64,000 bases of DNA from Maribellus sp. CM-23 (GTDB lineage Bacteria > Bacteroidota > Bacteroidia > Bacteroidales > Prolixibacteraceae): the NCBI RefSeq assembly GCF_021354595.1, contig NZ_JADWYJ010000001.1, positions 1,527,446 to 1,591,445 on the forward strand. Reading direction: 5' to 3'. Position 1 is the first letter of the stretch, and each line of letters opens with the position of its first letter. A model generated the notes under the pieces. It worked only from the letters and a program-made list of their open reading frames with translations. It ran no database searches and had not been told where the DNA came from. This document shows, piece after piece, positions 1-7,201 of the stretch. Both the position numbers and the translations under genes were made by a program.

Positions 1-232
1 CCATGGCCGACATTACAGCAAACAACACGGCTCCCAGTAAGGGGTTAAACCCCAACAGGAAAGCCAGTCCGATACCTCCAAACGAGGCATGGGTGATCCC
101 TCCGCTGATAAATACAATTCTTCGCGCAACGATATAACTACCAATAATTCCGCAGGAAATACTGGCAAAAACGGTGGCGAGAAAAGCTTTCTGAAAAAAA
201 TCGTAATTAAAAAGTTCAAGTATGGCGTTCAT
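1..232 (-). CDS. znuB: Zn/Mn ABC transporter permease, N-terminal part (cut by window edge)
   Basis: Membrane permease of a family A-1 metal importer (ZnuB/MntB type). The frame starting at the ATG at 230-232 opens with MNAILELFNYDFF, then a first membrane segment (FLATVFASISCGIIG), the motif SYIVARRIVFISGGITHASFGG typical of this family (a few residues around IVARRIVF and THASFGG are the clearest), and a second membrane segment. About 77 residues are present; the rest lies outside the window. It begins two bases after the stop of the ATPase gene, so the three genes form one operon. Family assignment is strong; the metal (zinc or manganese) is inferred. A longer open frame at 13-219 on the same strand is out of phase and not real. 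Confidence 0.88.
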   Translation of the reverse strand, partial: MNAILELFNYDFFQKAFLATVFASISCGIIGSYIVARRIVFISGGITHASFGGIGLAFLLGFNPLLGAVLFAVMSAM

Positions 233-234
233 AA

Positions 235-981
235 TCAATGATGATGATACGGTAAAACAGTGTGTGGAACCTCTCCGTGTGTTATAACCTGGATCGGACA
301 ATTGTATCCTTCCAGCTGTTCCTGGGTAATAATATTGCTCGGATGGTAATGAAGCGATTTATTCACACAGGCAATGGTTTTTACATAGGTTGAAATGGTG
401 CCCACGTCGTGCGAAACCAGGATGATGGCAATCTCTTTGTTCAGCGCCCGGAGTTTCTCATACAACTCACCTTCAAAACGGTTATCCACAAAGGTATCCG
501 GTTCATCCAGAATCAGAAGTTTTGGATCGCTCAGCAATGCCCGGCACAGAAAAACACGTTGCATCTGTCCACCCGAAAGCTCACCGATGGCTTTGTGCCG
601 AATGTCCAGAATTCCCATTTCAACGAGAAGTTGCTCTGCTTTCTGCCGCTCTTCTGCCGAAGGCCGGTAGATCCCGTTCATTATCGACCCGGAAAGCACC
701 ACGTCAAAAACCGTGATCGGAAACTTTTTATCGATGTGCCTTACCTGTGGCAGGTACCCGATGGGCTTCTTACGTCCCTGCAAATCGTGTCCAAAAGCTA
801 TTTTCCCTTTCACAGGCTTAAGCAGTCCCAGAATGGCTTTCAGCAAAGTTGTTTTGCCTCCGCCATTGGGTCCGATAACCCCAAGGAAATCACGCTCATT
901 CACTTCCAGGTTGACATTCTCCAGCACCGGAATTTTGTCGTAAGCGCACGTAAGATTTTCTATTTTAACCAGTGGTTTCAT
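235..981 (-). CDS. znuC: Zn/Mn ABC transporter ATP-binding protein
   Basis: Cytoplasmic ATPase that drives metal import through the neighbouring permease. The 248-residue protein has Walker A (GPNGGGKTTLL, about residue 37), the ABC signature LSGGQMQR, Walker B LLILDEPDTFVD and the H-loop histidine in VSHD, at the usual length for the family. Its start codon overlaps the stop of the binding-protein gene by one base (TAATG arrangement), which supports translational coupling and fixes the start. The C-terminus ends in three histidines after a His-containing stretch, which could bind metal but is unproven. Substrate choice between zinc and manganese is not decided by this subunit. Confidence 0.93.
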   Translation of the reverse strand: MKPLVKIENLTCAYDKIPVLENVNLEVNERDFLGVIGPNGGGKTTLLKAILGLLKPVKGKIAFGHDLQGRKKPIGYLPQVRHIDKKFPITVFDVVLSGSIMNGIYRPSAEERQKAEQLLVEMGILDIRHKAIGELSGGQMQRVFLCRALLSDPKLLILDEPDTFVDNRFEGELYEKLRALNKEIAIILVSHDVGTISTYVKTIACVNKSLHYHPSNIITQEQLEGYNCPIQVITHGEVPHTVLPYHHH

Positions 982-1844
982 TAAAAATTCTCAATAAGTA
1001 AATCAGTCATCGACCTTAAATTCTCTGCCCAGTCAGGACTCAGCGGCCAAACCTGTAACACTTTGCCATTGATCTCTTCGGCAAAAACCCGCGCATGGTC
1101 CTTATCAAATTCGCTTTGGATATAAATAACCCGGATGTTGTCCTCGTTGGCCAAATCAACCACCTCTTTCATGTGTTGCGGAGTTGGCTCTTTTCCCCCG
1201 GTTTCGAGCGAATACTGCTCGAGGCCAAACTCGCGGGAATAGTAAGAAAGGCTGGGGTGAAAAACAATAAATTTCCGGCCTTTGTAGGGCTCCAGTTTGC
1301 TCCGAAGCTCCGCATCCAGCTCATCGCATTCGTTGGCAAATTTCTCGTAATTGGCCTTGTACTCGTCGGCTTTCTCCGGATTAAGTTTCGAAACTTCATC
1401 CAATATCACTTTTCCCATTTGCTTCACCATTACCGGCGATAACCACACATGCGGATCAACCCCGTCGATATGAACATGATCGCCGTGCTGTTCCATCTGG
1501 TCGGCAATCAGGTCCAGTCCTTCCGCCATGTTAACCACTTTCATTTTTGTGTTGGCCTGGCCAATTTTATCTTTCCACGAATGTTCAAAGGCAATGTATC
1601 CAATCCGGAACCAAACCGCCGATTTAGCAATGTCTTTCAACTGCGAAGGCAAAAGCGTGTAAGTGGCCGGGCTTCCTCCCGGTGGAATCAAAACATTTAC
1701 ACTAAAGTCGTCGCCCACAATTTTCTGGACAAACGTCTTTTGCGGCAAAATACTCACGGTAATCACTTTTGCTTCTTCCTGCTTTCCCGAACCACAAGAT
1801 GCTGCTATAAAAGCAAGGGCCAGTATAAATAAAAATCTCTTCAT
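981..1844 (-). CDS. znuA: Metal-binding lipoprotein of the Zn/Mn ABC transporter
   Basis: Periplasmic cluster A-I substrate-binding protein, 287 residues, first gene of the operon. The N-terminus is a lipoprotein signal peptide with the lipidated Cys at residue 17 (AASCGSG). Metal-site motifs visible are DPHVWLSP and FHPSLSYYSREFG, each with a ligand histidine, and an acidic residue near SEFDKDHA. The first canonical ligand, the His of the usual PxxSPHxYxPTP motif, is Ala here (SPATY, residue 60). A short His/Asp stretch (EQHGDHVHIDGVDPH) precedes the second ligand and might compensate. Function is inferred from family and operon; specificity is open. Confidence 0.9.
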   Translation of the reverse strand: MKRFLFILALAFIAASCGSGKQEEAKVITVSILPQKTFVQKIVGDDFSVNVLIPPGGSPATYTLLPSQLKDIAKSAVWFRIGYIAFEHSWKDKIGQANTKMKVVNMAEGLDLIADQMEQHGDHVHIDGVDPHVWLSPVMVKQMGKVILDEVSKLNPEKADEYKANYEKFANECDELDAELRSKLEPYKGRKFIVFHPSLSYYSREFGLEQYSLETGGKEPTPQHMKEVVDLANEDNIRVIYIQSEFDKDHARVFAEEINGKVLQVWPLSPDWAENLRSMTDLLIENF

Positions 1845-1887
1845 TTTTTCGTAATAATTTTAATGCTCCCAATAGAACAACGTCCTA

Positions 1888-1895
1888 CAAATTTA
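1888..1895 (-). promoter_or_regulatory. Possible -7 box for the metal importer operon
   Basis: On the minus strand this reads TAAATTTG, a match to the Bacteroidota -7 consensus TAnnTTTG, 43 bases upstream of the binding-protein start. No clear TTTG -33 element lies 19-21 bases further upstream, so this is weak. Confidence 0.3.
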
Positions 1896-1929
1896 GTTTT
1901 ATGTTTTTGATTACATTCTGATAATCGAA

Positions 1930-2199
1930 CTAACTCGCCTTCTTCTTTTCCTTTTTTGGCGGAACAGGATCGTAACCGTGCGTTCCCCACGGATGACACC
2001 TGGAAATTCTTTTGGCAGTGAGCACAAATCCCCGGAAAGGGCCATGGATTTTGATGGCCTGAACAGCGTATTCAGAACAAGTGGGAACATGCCTGCACGA
2101 TGCCGGAGTATAAGGAGAAATGCCGTATTTATAAATATAAACCGGCACCAGCAACACCCATCCGAGTGCCTGAAGTAATTTTTTTTTCAGTTTGTGCAT
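1930..2199 (-). CDS. yidD: Membrane protein insertion efficiency factor YidD
   Basis: Small inner-membrane-associated protein of 89 residues that assists YidC-dependent insertion of membrane proteins. It carries the family core: an amphipathic/hydrophobic N-terminal helix (ALGWVLLVPVYIYKYGISP), then PASCRHVPTCSEYAVQAI, GPFRGFVLTAKRISRCHPW and GYDPVP, all hallmark elements with the conserved cysteines. A lysine-rich tail ends the protein. In many bacteria the gene sits next to rnpA/yidC; here it stands alone between the metal importer and a ROK kinase transcribed in the other direction. Confidence 0.95.
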   Translation of the reverse strand: MHKLKKKLLQALGWVLLVPVYIYKYGISPYTPASCRHVPTCSEYAVQAIKIHGPFRGFVLTAKRISRCHPWGTHGYDPVPPKKEKKKAS

Positions 2200-2353
2200 A
2201 AAATTCTCCTTCTCTTTTGCTGCAAATTTACCGAACTTCAGCGAAACGGACGAAAATTCCGTTCACAGACAGAAAAAAACCATTCTCTTTCCGGATTTTC
2301 AAGAATATTTTCCGAATAAGCCTTCTGGGACAGGGAGAATTGCATATTATTTT

Positions 2354-2361
2354 TAAATTTG
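2354..2361 (+). promoter_or_regulatory. Candidate -7 promoter box of the ROK kinase gene
   Basis: Reads TAAATTTG (TAnnTTTG consensus) 42 bases before the ATG. No good TTTG element is seen 19 bases upstream, so confidence is limited. Confidence 0.4.
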
Positions 2362-2403
2362 CTGAGCTACAGAAAAAGCCAAAAAATTTAAAACATATTT
2401 ATA

Positions 2404-3381
2404 ATGAAGAAAGTTGCAATCGGTGTGGATATAGGTGGGACGAACACCGCTATCGGAGTTGTTGATGCAGAGGGAAATGTAATGGTTAAAGACAATATTT
2501 CGACCCCTTCGCACGGGGATATCGACCGTTATATAGCCGACCTGTCAGCAGCCATTAAAGAATTGATTAAATCAGTAAAACTATTAAACGAAGATATTGA
2601 ATTCCTGGGGATTGGTATCGGCGCTCCCAATGGTAACTACTACAGTGGAACCATTGAATATGCACCCAACCTTTCGTTCCGTGGAATGGTTCCGTTTGTT
2701 GAATTGCTGACAAAACATTTTCCGGATATGAACGCCGTAGCTCTTACCAACGATGCCAATGCAGCCGCTTTGGGAGAGATGATTTACGGTGGTGCCAAAG
2801 GCATGAAAAACTTTGTAATGTTTACCCTGGGAACAGGCGTTGGCAGCGGTATTGTTGTGAACGGCGACCTGGTTTACGGACACGATGGTTTTGCCGGAGA
2901 ATGCGGACACACCACACTGATTCCGAACGGAAGACTTTGCGGATGTTCTGCTTTGGGACACCTGGAAGCTTACTGTTCAGCTCCCGGAATGAAACGTACT
3001 GCCTTTGAACTGATGGCACACTACAACGCCAACGACAGTTTACTGGCCGACAAATCATTCAAGGAACTGAGTTCAAAAATGATCTTCGACGCAGCAGAAA
3101 AAGGCGATAAAATTGCACTGGAAGTATTCGAAAAAACCGGTGCATGGTTGGGCCAAGGCTTGGCTGATACCGTTCACCACCTGAGTCCTGAAGCCGTATT
3201 CCTTTTTGGCGGACCTACTGCTGCCGGCGAATACATTTTCAAACCAACCAAAGAGAGCATGGAAAGACATTTGCTCCCGATCTTCAAGAACAAAATTAAA
3301 ATTCTTCCATCTAAACTGAAGCCTGGCGATGCGGCCATTGTTGGAGCAAGCGCACTGGTTTGGAAAGAACTGGAAAAATAA
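2404..3381 (+). CDS. ROK-family sugar kinase (glucokinase-like)
   Basis: Cytoplasmic ATP-dependent sugar kinase, 325 residues, standard ROK length. The N-terminal phosphate-binding motif GVDIGGTNTAIGVV (residues 7-20), the catalytic TNDANAAALGE segment, the GTGVGSG loop and the C-terminal GASAL phosphate-binding loop are present. The zinc module is visible: His169, Cys179, Cys181 and, where the family normally has a third cysteine (GCxE), His186 (GHLEAY). A His could still bind zinc. The likely substrate is glucose or a related hexose, but ROK proteins also phosphorylate N-acetyl sugars, so no symbol is given. It is transcribed alone and followed by a hairpin terminator. Confidence 0.92.
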   Translation: MKKVAIGVDIGGTNTAIGVVDAEGNVMVKDNISTPSHGDIDRYIADLSAAIKELIKSVKLLNEDIEFLGIGIGAPNGNYYSGTIEYAPNLSFRGMVPFVELLTKHFPDMNAVALTNDANAAALGEMIYGGAKGMKNFVMFTLGTGVGSGIVVNGDLVYGHDGFAGECGHTTLIPNGRLCGCSALGHLEAYCSAPGMKRTAFELMAHYNANDSLLADKSFKELSSKMIFDAAEKGDKIALEVFEKTGAWLGQGLADTVHHLSPEAVFLFGGPTAAGEYIFKPTKESMERHLLPIFKNKIKILPSKLKPGDAAIVGASALVWKELEK

Positions 3382-3398
3382 GACCTACGCAATATAAA

Positions 3399-3429
3399 AA
3401 CAGGAGCCAAACGGTTCCTGTTTTTTTTA
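3399..3429 (+). terminator. Rho-independent terminator after the ROK kinase, possibly bidirectional
   Basis: Stem CAGGAGCC / GGTTCCTG around an AAAC loop (3401-3420, one G-U pair) followed by eight T. An A-rich run upstream would serve as U-tract for the convergent AraC-type gene. Confidence 0.85.
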
Positions 3430-3571
3430 TTCAATAAATCGCTCGCTAACTTTTATTCAATCATACCAAGCCTATTCGGATAATACATTACTTTTCCCCC
3501 ACATACGAATTATTCAGAAATTCAAACGGAGTTTTTCGCCAGCATTGCAACGATAAAAGAAAATCACAGAG

Positions 3572-4729
3572 CTATTTTTCCTGCATTATTCGGCTTCGGT
3601 AACGACCGGGAGTTACGCCTTCATCCTGCTTAAATACCCGGATAAAAGTATTTAACGACCCAAAACCAACTGCCTCGGAAATAGATTCGAGAGAATGGTT
3701 ATTGTAGCTGGAGTCAGCAAGCAGTTCTTTCGCTTCCGCAACACGGTAATTATTTACGAAATCGCTAAAAGAGCATAAAAATTCACTGTTGATGAGATTG
3801 GAGACATAAGTACGGTTCGTCAATAATTCTTCGGATATCTGTGTGATTTTAAGTTCTGGATTCCGATAGGGCTTTTTTTCAGAAAAAAGTTTCAGCAACT
3901 TTCTCTTTAACATATCCTGGTTATAGATTTTATGGTTGTTTTTTTCTGCATCCATATTTTCTTCCACAACCAAATCAACAACCGTATGATTTTGCATATA
4001 GCCCTGCAAGCCGATAAAAAATAATAAAATACTGAAAACACTGGAAGGAATAAGCAGCAAGACAGTCGAATCCATAAACTGTGTTCTTCCAATAATCATA
4101 AAAATGATACTCATTATCGAAGTTAATACCAATGAATACAACAGCGTTTTCACCCAAAGAATGGTTTTGTTGTTAAGGTTGGAATAAAAGTTTGCGATTT
4201 TTGAATTGTACCGCATTATAAGATTTCTTCCATGAACAAGAAAGAAAACAACCTGGATAGTGAAAACGATTCGTCCGGTAATGTAAAAAATCTCCTGAAG
4301 CAATACCCCGGAAGAGGCCGATAGAAAGCCTTCTCTTTTTAATAGAAAAGAAGTTAGGTAATAATCTCGTTCTGCAGGTGTCATAATCAGATAAGTGCCA
4401 ACAGAACAACAAAATAAAATGCTAGCTGGAAGAAGCATGCGCAGATTATACCATTTATAATCTGTTTCTATTGAAAGGAGTTTAATGTACCAATAATAAA
4501 GCGGATAGACCGACAAAGAAACAAAGGTGTATACAGGGTCGAACCATAAATAGCGGCCAGGTGACGCTTTAAAAAAAACGGCATGACATAAATACAGCAA
4601 AAAAGCCGCCAGCATAAAGAAGCCAAGAAAATGCCTGGCCCGGTTGTTTTTTCTGTTCGGAATAAGCAATACAATACACCAGAAAAAAGTAACATACATG
4701 GGTGTGTAAACTACCAAATCTCGAAGCAT
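3572..4729 (-). CDS. Membrane-embedded AraC-family transcriptional regulator
   Basis: A 385-residue regulator with about seven predicted transmembrane helices in residues 5-245 (for example MYVTFFWCIVLLIP, FLGFFMLAAFLLYLC and SVFSILLFFIGLQ), a linker, and a C-terminal double helix-turn-helix of the AraC/XylS type (about residues 280-380; TQISEELLTNRTYVSNLIN and SLESISEAVGFGSLNTFIRVFK are the two HTH units, ending in GVTPGRYR). This layout is common in Bacteroidota and suggests direct signalling from the membrane to DNA; the ligand is unknown. The gene is divergent from the secreted beta-helix cluster that starts 274 bases away, so it may regulate that cluster. That link is inference from position. 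Confidence 0.87.
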   Translation of the reverse strand: MLRDLVVYTPMYVTFFWCIVLLIPNRKNNRARHFLGFFMLAAFLLYLCHAVFFKASPGRYLWFDPVYTFVSLSVYPLYYWYIKLLSIETDYKWYNLRMLLPASILFCCSVGTYLIMTPAERDYYLTSFLLKREGFLSASSGVLLQEIFYITGRIVFTIQVVFFLVHGRNLIMRYNSKIANFYSNLNNKTILWVKTLLYSLVLTSIMSIIFMIIGRTQFMDSTVLLLIPSSVFSILLFFIGLQGYMQNHTVVDLVVEENMDAEKNNHKIYNQDMLKRKLLKLFSEKKPYRNPELKITQISEELLTNRTYVSNLINSEFLCSFSDFVNNYRVAEAKELLADSSYNNHSLESISEAVGFGSLNTFIRVFKQDEGVTPGRYRSRIMQEK

Positions 4730-5003
4730 TTGTTCCTGTATTGTTATTCAAAATAAATATCTGATCCGGCTCAATTGTACGTTGTGAGTAATGGTTTTAC
4801 AATATAGGTATTAATGTTTTTATCCTAAGCATAACTTTGCTGCAAAACCCGCAAAAAGTAAAATGAACTTAACAAGCGCCTCGCAAACAATCAACTAAGG
4901 AGGATTATCCGGAATCAATTAAAACAAAAGTGCAAAATCATACACTCCTAATTTACCGGCAGAAATATGATAAACCAAACAGCAAAATAAAAACAAAATC
5001 AAA
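4730..5003. other. Divergent intergenic region between the AraC-type regulator and the beta-helix cluster
   Basis: A+T-rich 274 bases separating divergent genes. A plus-strand TAACTTTG at 4832-4839 fits the -7 consensus TAnnTTTG and would give a leader of about 160 bases; its -33 partner is poor. No clear operator palindrome was found. Confidence 0.4.
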
Positions 5004-6059
5004 ATGAAGAAGCTTTACTTTTTACCGCTCTTGTTTTTGGCATTCACAGGCTTTGCCCAAAAACAAATTGTTGTGCAAAACAGCACCGCACAAACTTTTA
5101 ATGACCTTAATGCAGCCATTGCTGCTGCATCTGCCGGAGACACCCTTTACATCCCCGGCGGCGGATTCTCCGTTTCTGCTCCAGTTGATAAAATCCTGCA
5201 CTGGCGGGGCGTTGGCCATTACCCCGACTCAACAATCGCAACCGGACATACCCAAATTACCAATACTGTTACCTTCACCGGAAACTGCGACAACAGTACT
5301 TTTGAAGGAATCTTCTTCCAATACGGTGCTAATTTTGGTTCGGCAGGAAACGAAGCTACCGGCATACGAATTAAATATTGCAGGCTGGATGGTACCCTTA
5401 ACATGCGGTACAATGCAGACATAAGCGGAGGAAATCCCGATTTGAATTTTAAAATATCTGAGTCCATAATTACCAACATCAATGCCTACCTTGGTACCAA
5501 CGTCAGAATGGAACAAAACCTGATTTTCGGTATCGCATTCAACTTCTTCCAATGCCTGTTTATCAACAACTCATTCAACGTCAATAACAGTAGTTCAATA
5601 TTCCGTGATTGTGATTTCTGCCTGTTTACCAACAATGTTTTTTCGTACCATCACGGCATGGATGGAAATTGCAGCAACTGCAACTTTACAAACAATATTT
5701 TTCAGGCAGCCCTGCCATACAATCCAACAACTTCTTCTCATACGGGGTCGGGCAATTTGTACAGTGTAGGGGTCCCGAATACATATGTTGCCATTACCGG
5801 CTACGTTTACCAATTTTCGTATGAAAACGACTACCACCTGAATCCGGCCAGCACCGGCACCGCAGAAGACGGGACAACCGGGGTGAGTATTATTGGCACT
5901 GCCACTGACGGTTTTGATGCCGGGATCTACGGAACCACACTGCCTTACAAAGACGGAGCAGTCCCATATGCTCCGCACATCCGCACAGCAACCATCGATA
6001 ACGAAGCGGTTTCAGGAAACCTGGGAGTAAAGATAAGTGTTGCCGCACAGGAACGTTAA
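5004..6059 (+). CDS. Secreted right-handed beta-helix protein 1
   Basis: A 351-residue exported protein with a Sec signal peptide (MKKLYFLPLLFLAFTGFAQ). The body shows the pattern of a right-handed parallel beta-helix: short repeated strands rich in N, S, T and C, such as NNSFNVNNSSSIFRDCDF and NCNFTNNIF. The start resembles pectin-lyase-like proteins (FNDLNAAIAAASAGDTLYIPGG). No T9SS sorting domain or catalytic motif is evident. It ends with LGVKISVAAQER, a tail shared with the next gene. The two are tandem paralogues in the same order of motifs throughout (YIPGGGF, HYPxxT, FTGNCDNSTFEGI, YENDYHLN, SIIGTA). Function unknown; a surface or matrix structural role or carbohydrate binding are both possible. 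Confidence 0.85.
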   Translation: MKKLYFLPLLFLAFTGFAQKQIVVQNSTAQTFNDLNAAIAAASAGDTLYIPGGGFSVSAPVDKILHWRGVGHYPDSTIATGHTQITNTVTFTGNCDNSTFEGIFFQYGANFGSAGNEATGIRIKYCRLDGTLNMRYNADISGGNPDLNFKISESIITNINAYLGTNVRMEQNLIFGIAFNFFQCLFINNSFNVNNSSSIFRDCDFCLFTNNVFSYHHGMDGNCSNCNFTNNIFQAALPYNPTTSSHTGSGNLYSVGVPNTYVAITGYVYQFSYENDYHLNPASTGTAEDGTTGVSIIGTATDGFDAGIYGTTLPYKDGAVPYAPHIRTATIDNEAVSGNLGVKISVAAQER

Positions 6060-6123
6060 AACACTGCGAGAATCAAAAATCGCGAATCAAGTATCACGTA
6101 TTGAACATCAAAAATCAACAATC

Positions 6124-7176
6124 ATGAAAAAAACAATCATACTTCCCTTCTTATTCCTTGGCCTGCTTAGCTGGGGACAAGCGCAGTTTGTAGTGCAAAA
6201 CGGTTCAAAAACCGAGGTTTACAACAATATTAACACCGCCATTACCAATGCAGTGGCAGGTGATACTCTGTATTTACCCGGCGGTGGCTTTACCATTACA
6301 AACGCCACTATTGACAAAACCCTGCACTGGGTAGGGCACGGCCATTATCCTTCTGAAACCGGAGCTACCATGCAAACCCGAATTACAACAGCATTGAACT
6401 TTACGGGGAACTGCGATAACAGCACTTTTGAAGGAATTTATTTTACATCAACTCTCACGTTTGGAAGTGCTGATGATGAAGCGACCAACATTGAAATTAA
6501 GCGTTGCAGAATTTTAAACACTCTTAACATGCGAGTAAGTAACGTCGGAAACCCTGATCTTAATTTTCACATCAGCGAATGTGTGACAGGTTTTCTTTAT
6601 GCTAACAATGGCTCAAATTGTTTAATCGAAAAATCACTCATTTTCGGACCTGTTCATTATTTTGTTCAATCCTTGTTTTCGCACAACACAATAAATGCAA
6701 GCAATTCGAACAGAATAATATACGGATGTTCAAATAGCCTTTTTAACGATAATGTTTTTGGTTATGAATGGGGATTATATAACTCGGCCAGTAATACCTT
6801 TAATAATAATATCTTCCGAAGTGGACTGCCATATACCCCTACTGATGGAAATGGCAATGGTGGCAATAACAACATCTACAATGTTGGTCTGGAAAATATT
6901 TACACAGACATATCGCACAGTGCGAATGTTTATATTTTTTCATACGAAAACGATTATCACCTAAACGTGTCAGCCACCGGGACTGCCGAATTGGATGGTT
7001 CAACAGTGAGTATTATCGGTACAGCCAGCGACGGCACCAATGCCGGAGTTTACGGGACAGCAACTCCCTACAAAACCATCCCGTACTACCCGCACATCAA
7101 CTCAGCCAACATTGCCACCGAGGCTGTAAACAATCAATTGGGAGTAAACATCAATGCAGAGGCGCAAAGCCGTTAA
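6124..7176 (+). CDS. Secreted right-handed beta-helix protein 2 (tandem paralogue)
   Basis: A 350-residue paralogue of the preceding protein, starting 64 bases after it. The ATG at 6124 is chosen because it opens a clean signal peptide (MKKTIILPFLFLGLLSWGQAQ); the longer in-frame start at 6037 would overlap the previous gene and add non-signal residues. Shared landmarks are GDTLYLPGGGFT, CDNSTFEGIYF, SYENDYHLN, SIIGTASDG and the C-terminal LGVNINAEAQSR. The beta-helix region is rich in Asn (NTFNNNIF and similar). Like its neighbour it lacks a recognisable T9SS sorting domain. It is followed by the giant repeat protein 25 bases later, suggesting one transcript. Confidence 0.85.
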   Translation: MKKTIILPFLFLGLLSWGQAQFVVQNGSKTEVYNNINTAITNAVAGDTLYLPGGGFTITNATIDKTLHWVGHGHYPSETGATMQTRITTALNFTGNCDNSTFEGIYFTSTLTFGSADDEATNIEIKRCRILNTLNMRVSNVGNPDLNFHISECVTGFLYANNGSNCLIEKSLIFGPVHYFVQSLFSHNTINASNSNRIIYGCSNSLFNDNVFGYEWGLYNSASNTFNNNIFRSGLPYTPTDGNGNGGNNNIYNVGLENIYTDISHSANVYIFSYENDYHLNVSATGTAELDGSTVSIIGTASDGTNAGVYGTATPYKTIPYYPHINSANIATEAVNNQLGVNINAEAQSR

Positions 7177-7201
7177 TCGTTCCGGTTTAATTGAAAAGAA
7201 A

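Noticed and set aside
13..219. Open frame on the minus strand near the left edge
   Set aside because: It is out of phase; the true permease frame from 232 shows membrane segments and family motifs.
235..250. His-rich C-terminus as an affinity tag or vector contamination
   Set aside because: Only three histidines, within natural coding context and correct operon spacing to the permease gene.
409..984. Long plus-strand open frame opposite the ABC ATPase
   Set aside because: Shadow of the minus-strand ATPase gene, whose motifs are unmistakable.
2200..2403. Small plus-strand open frame overlapping the ROK kinase start (2217-2465)
   Set aside because: No family features, and it overlaps the well-supported kinase start in another frame.
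6037..6123. Upstream extension of the second beta-helix protein
   Set aside because: It overlaps the first paralogue and would bury the signal peptide; the ATG at 6124 is the better start.
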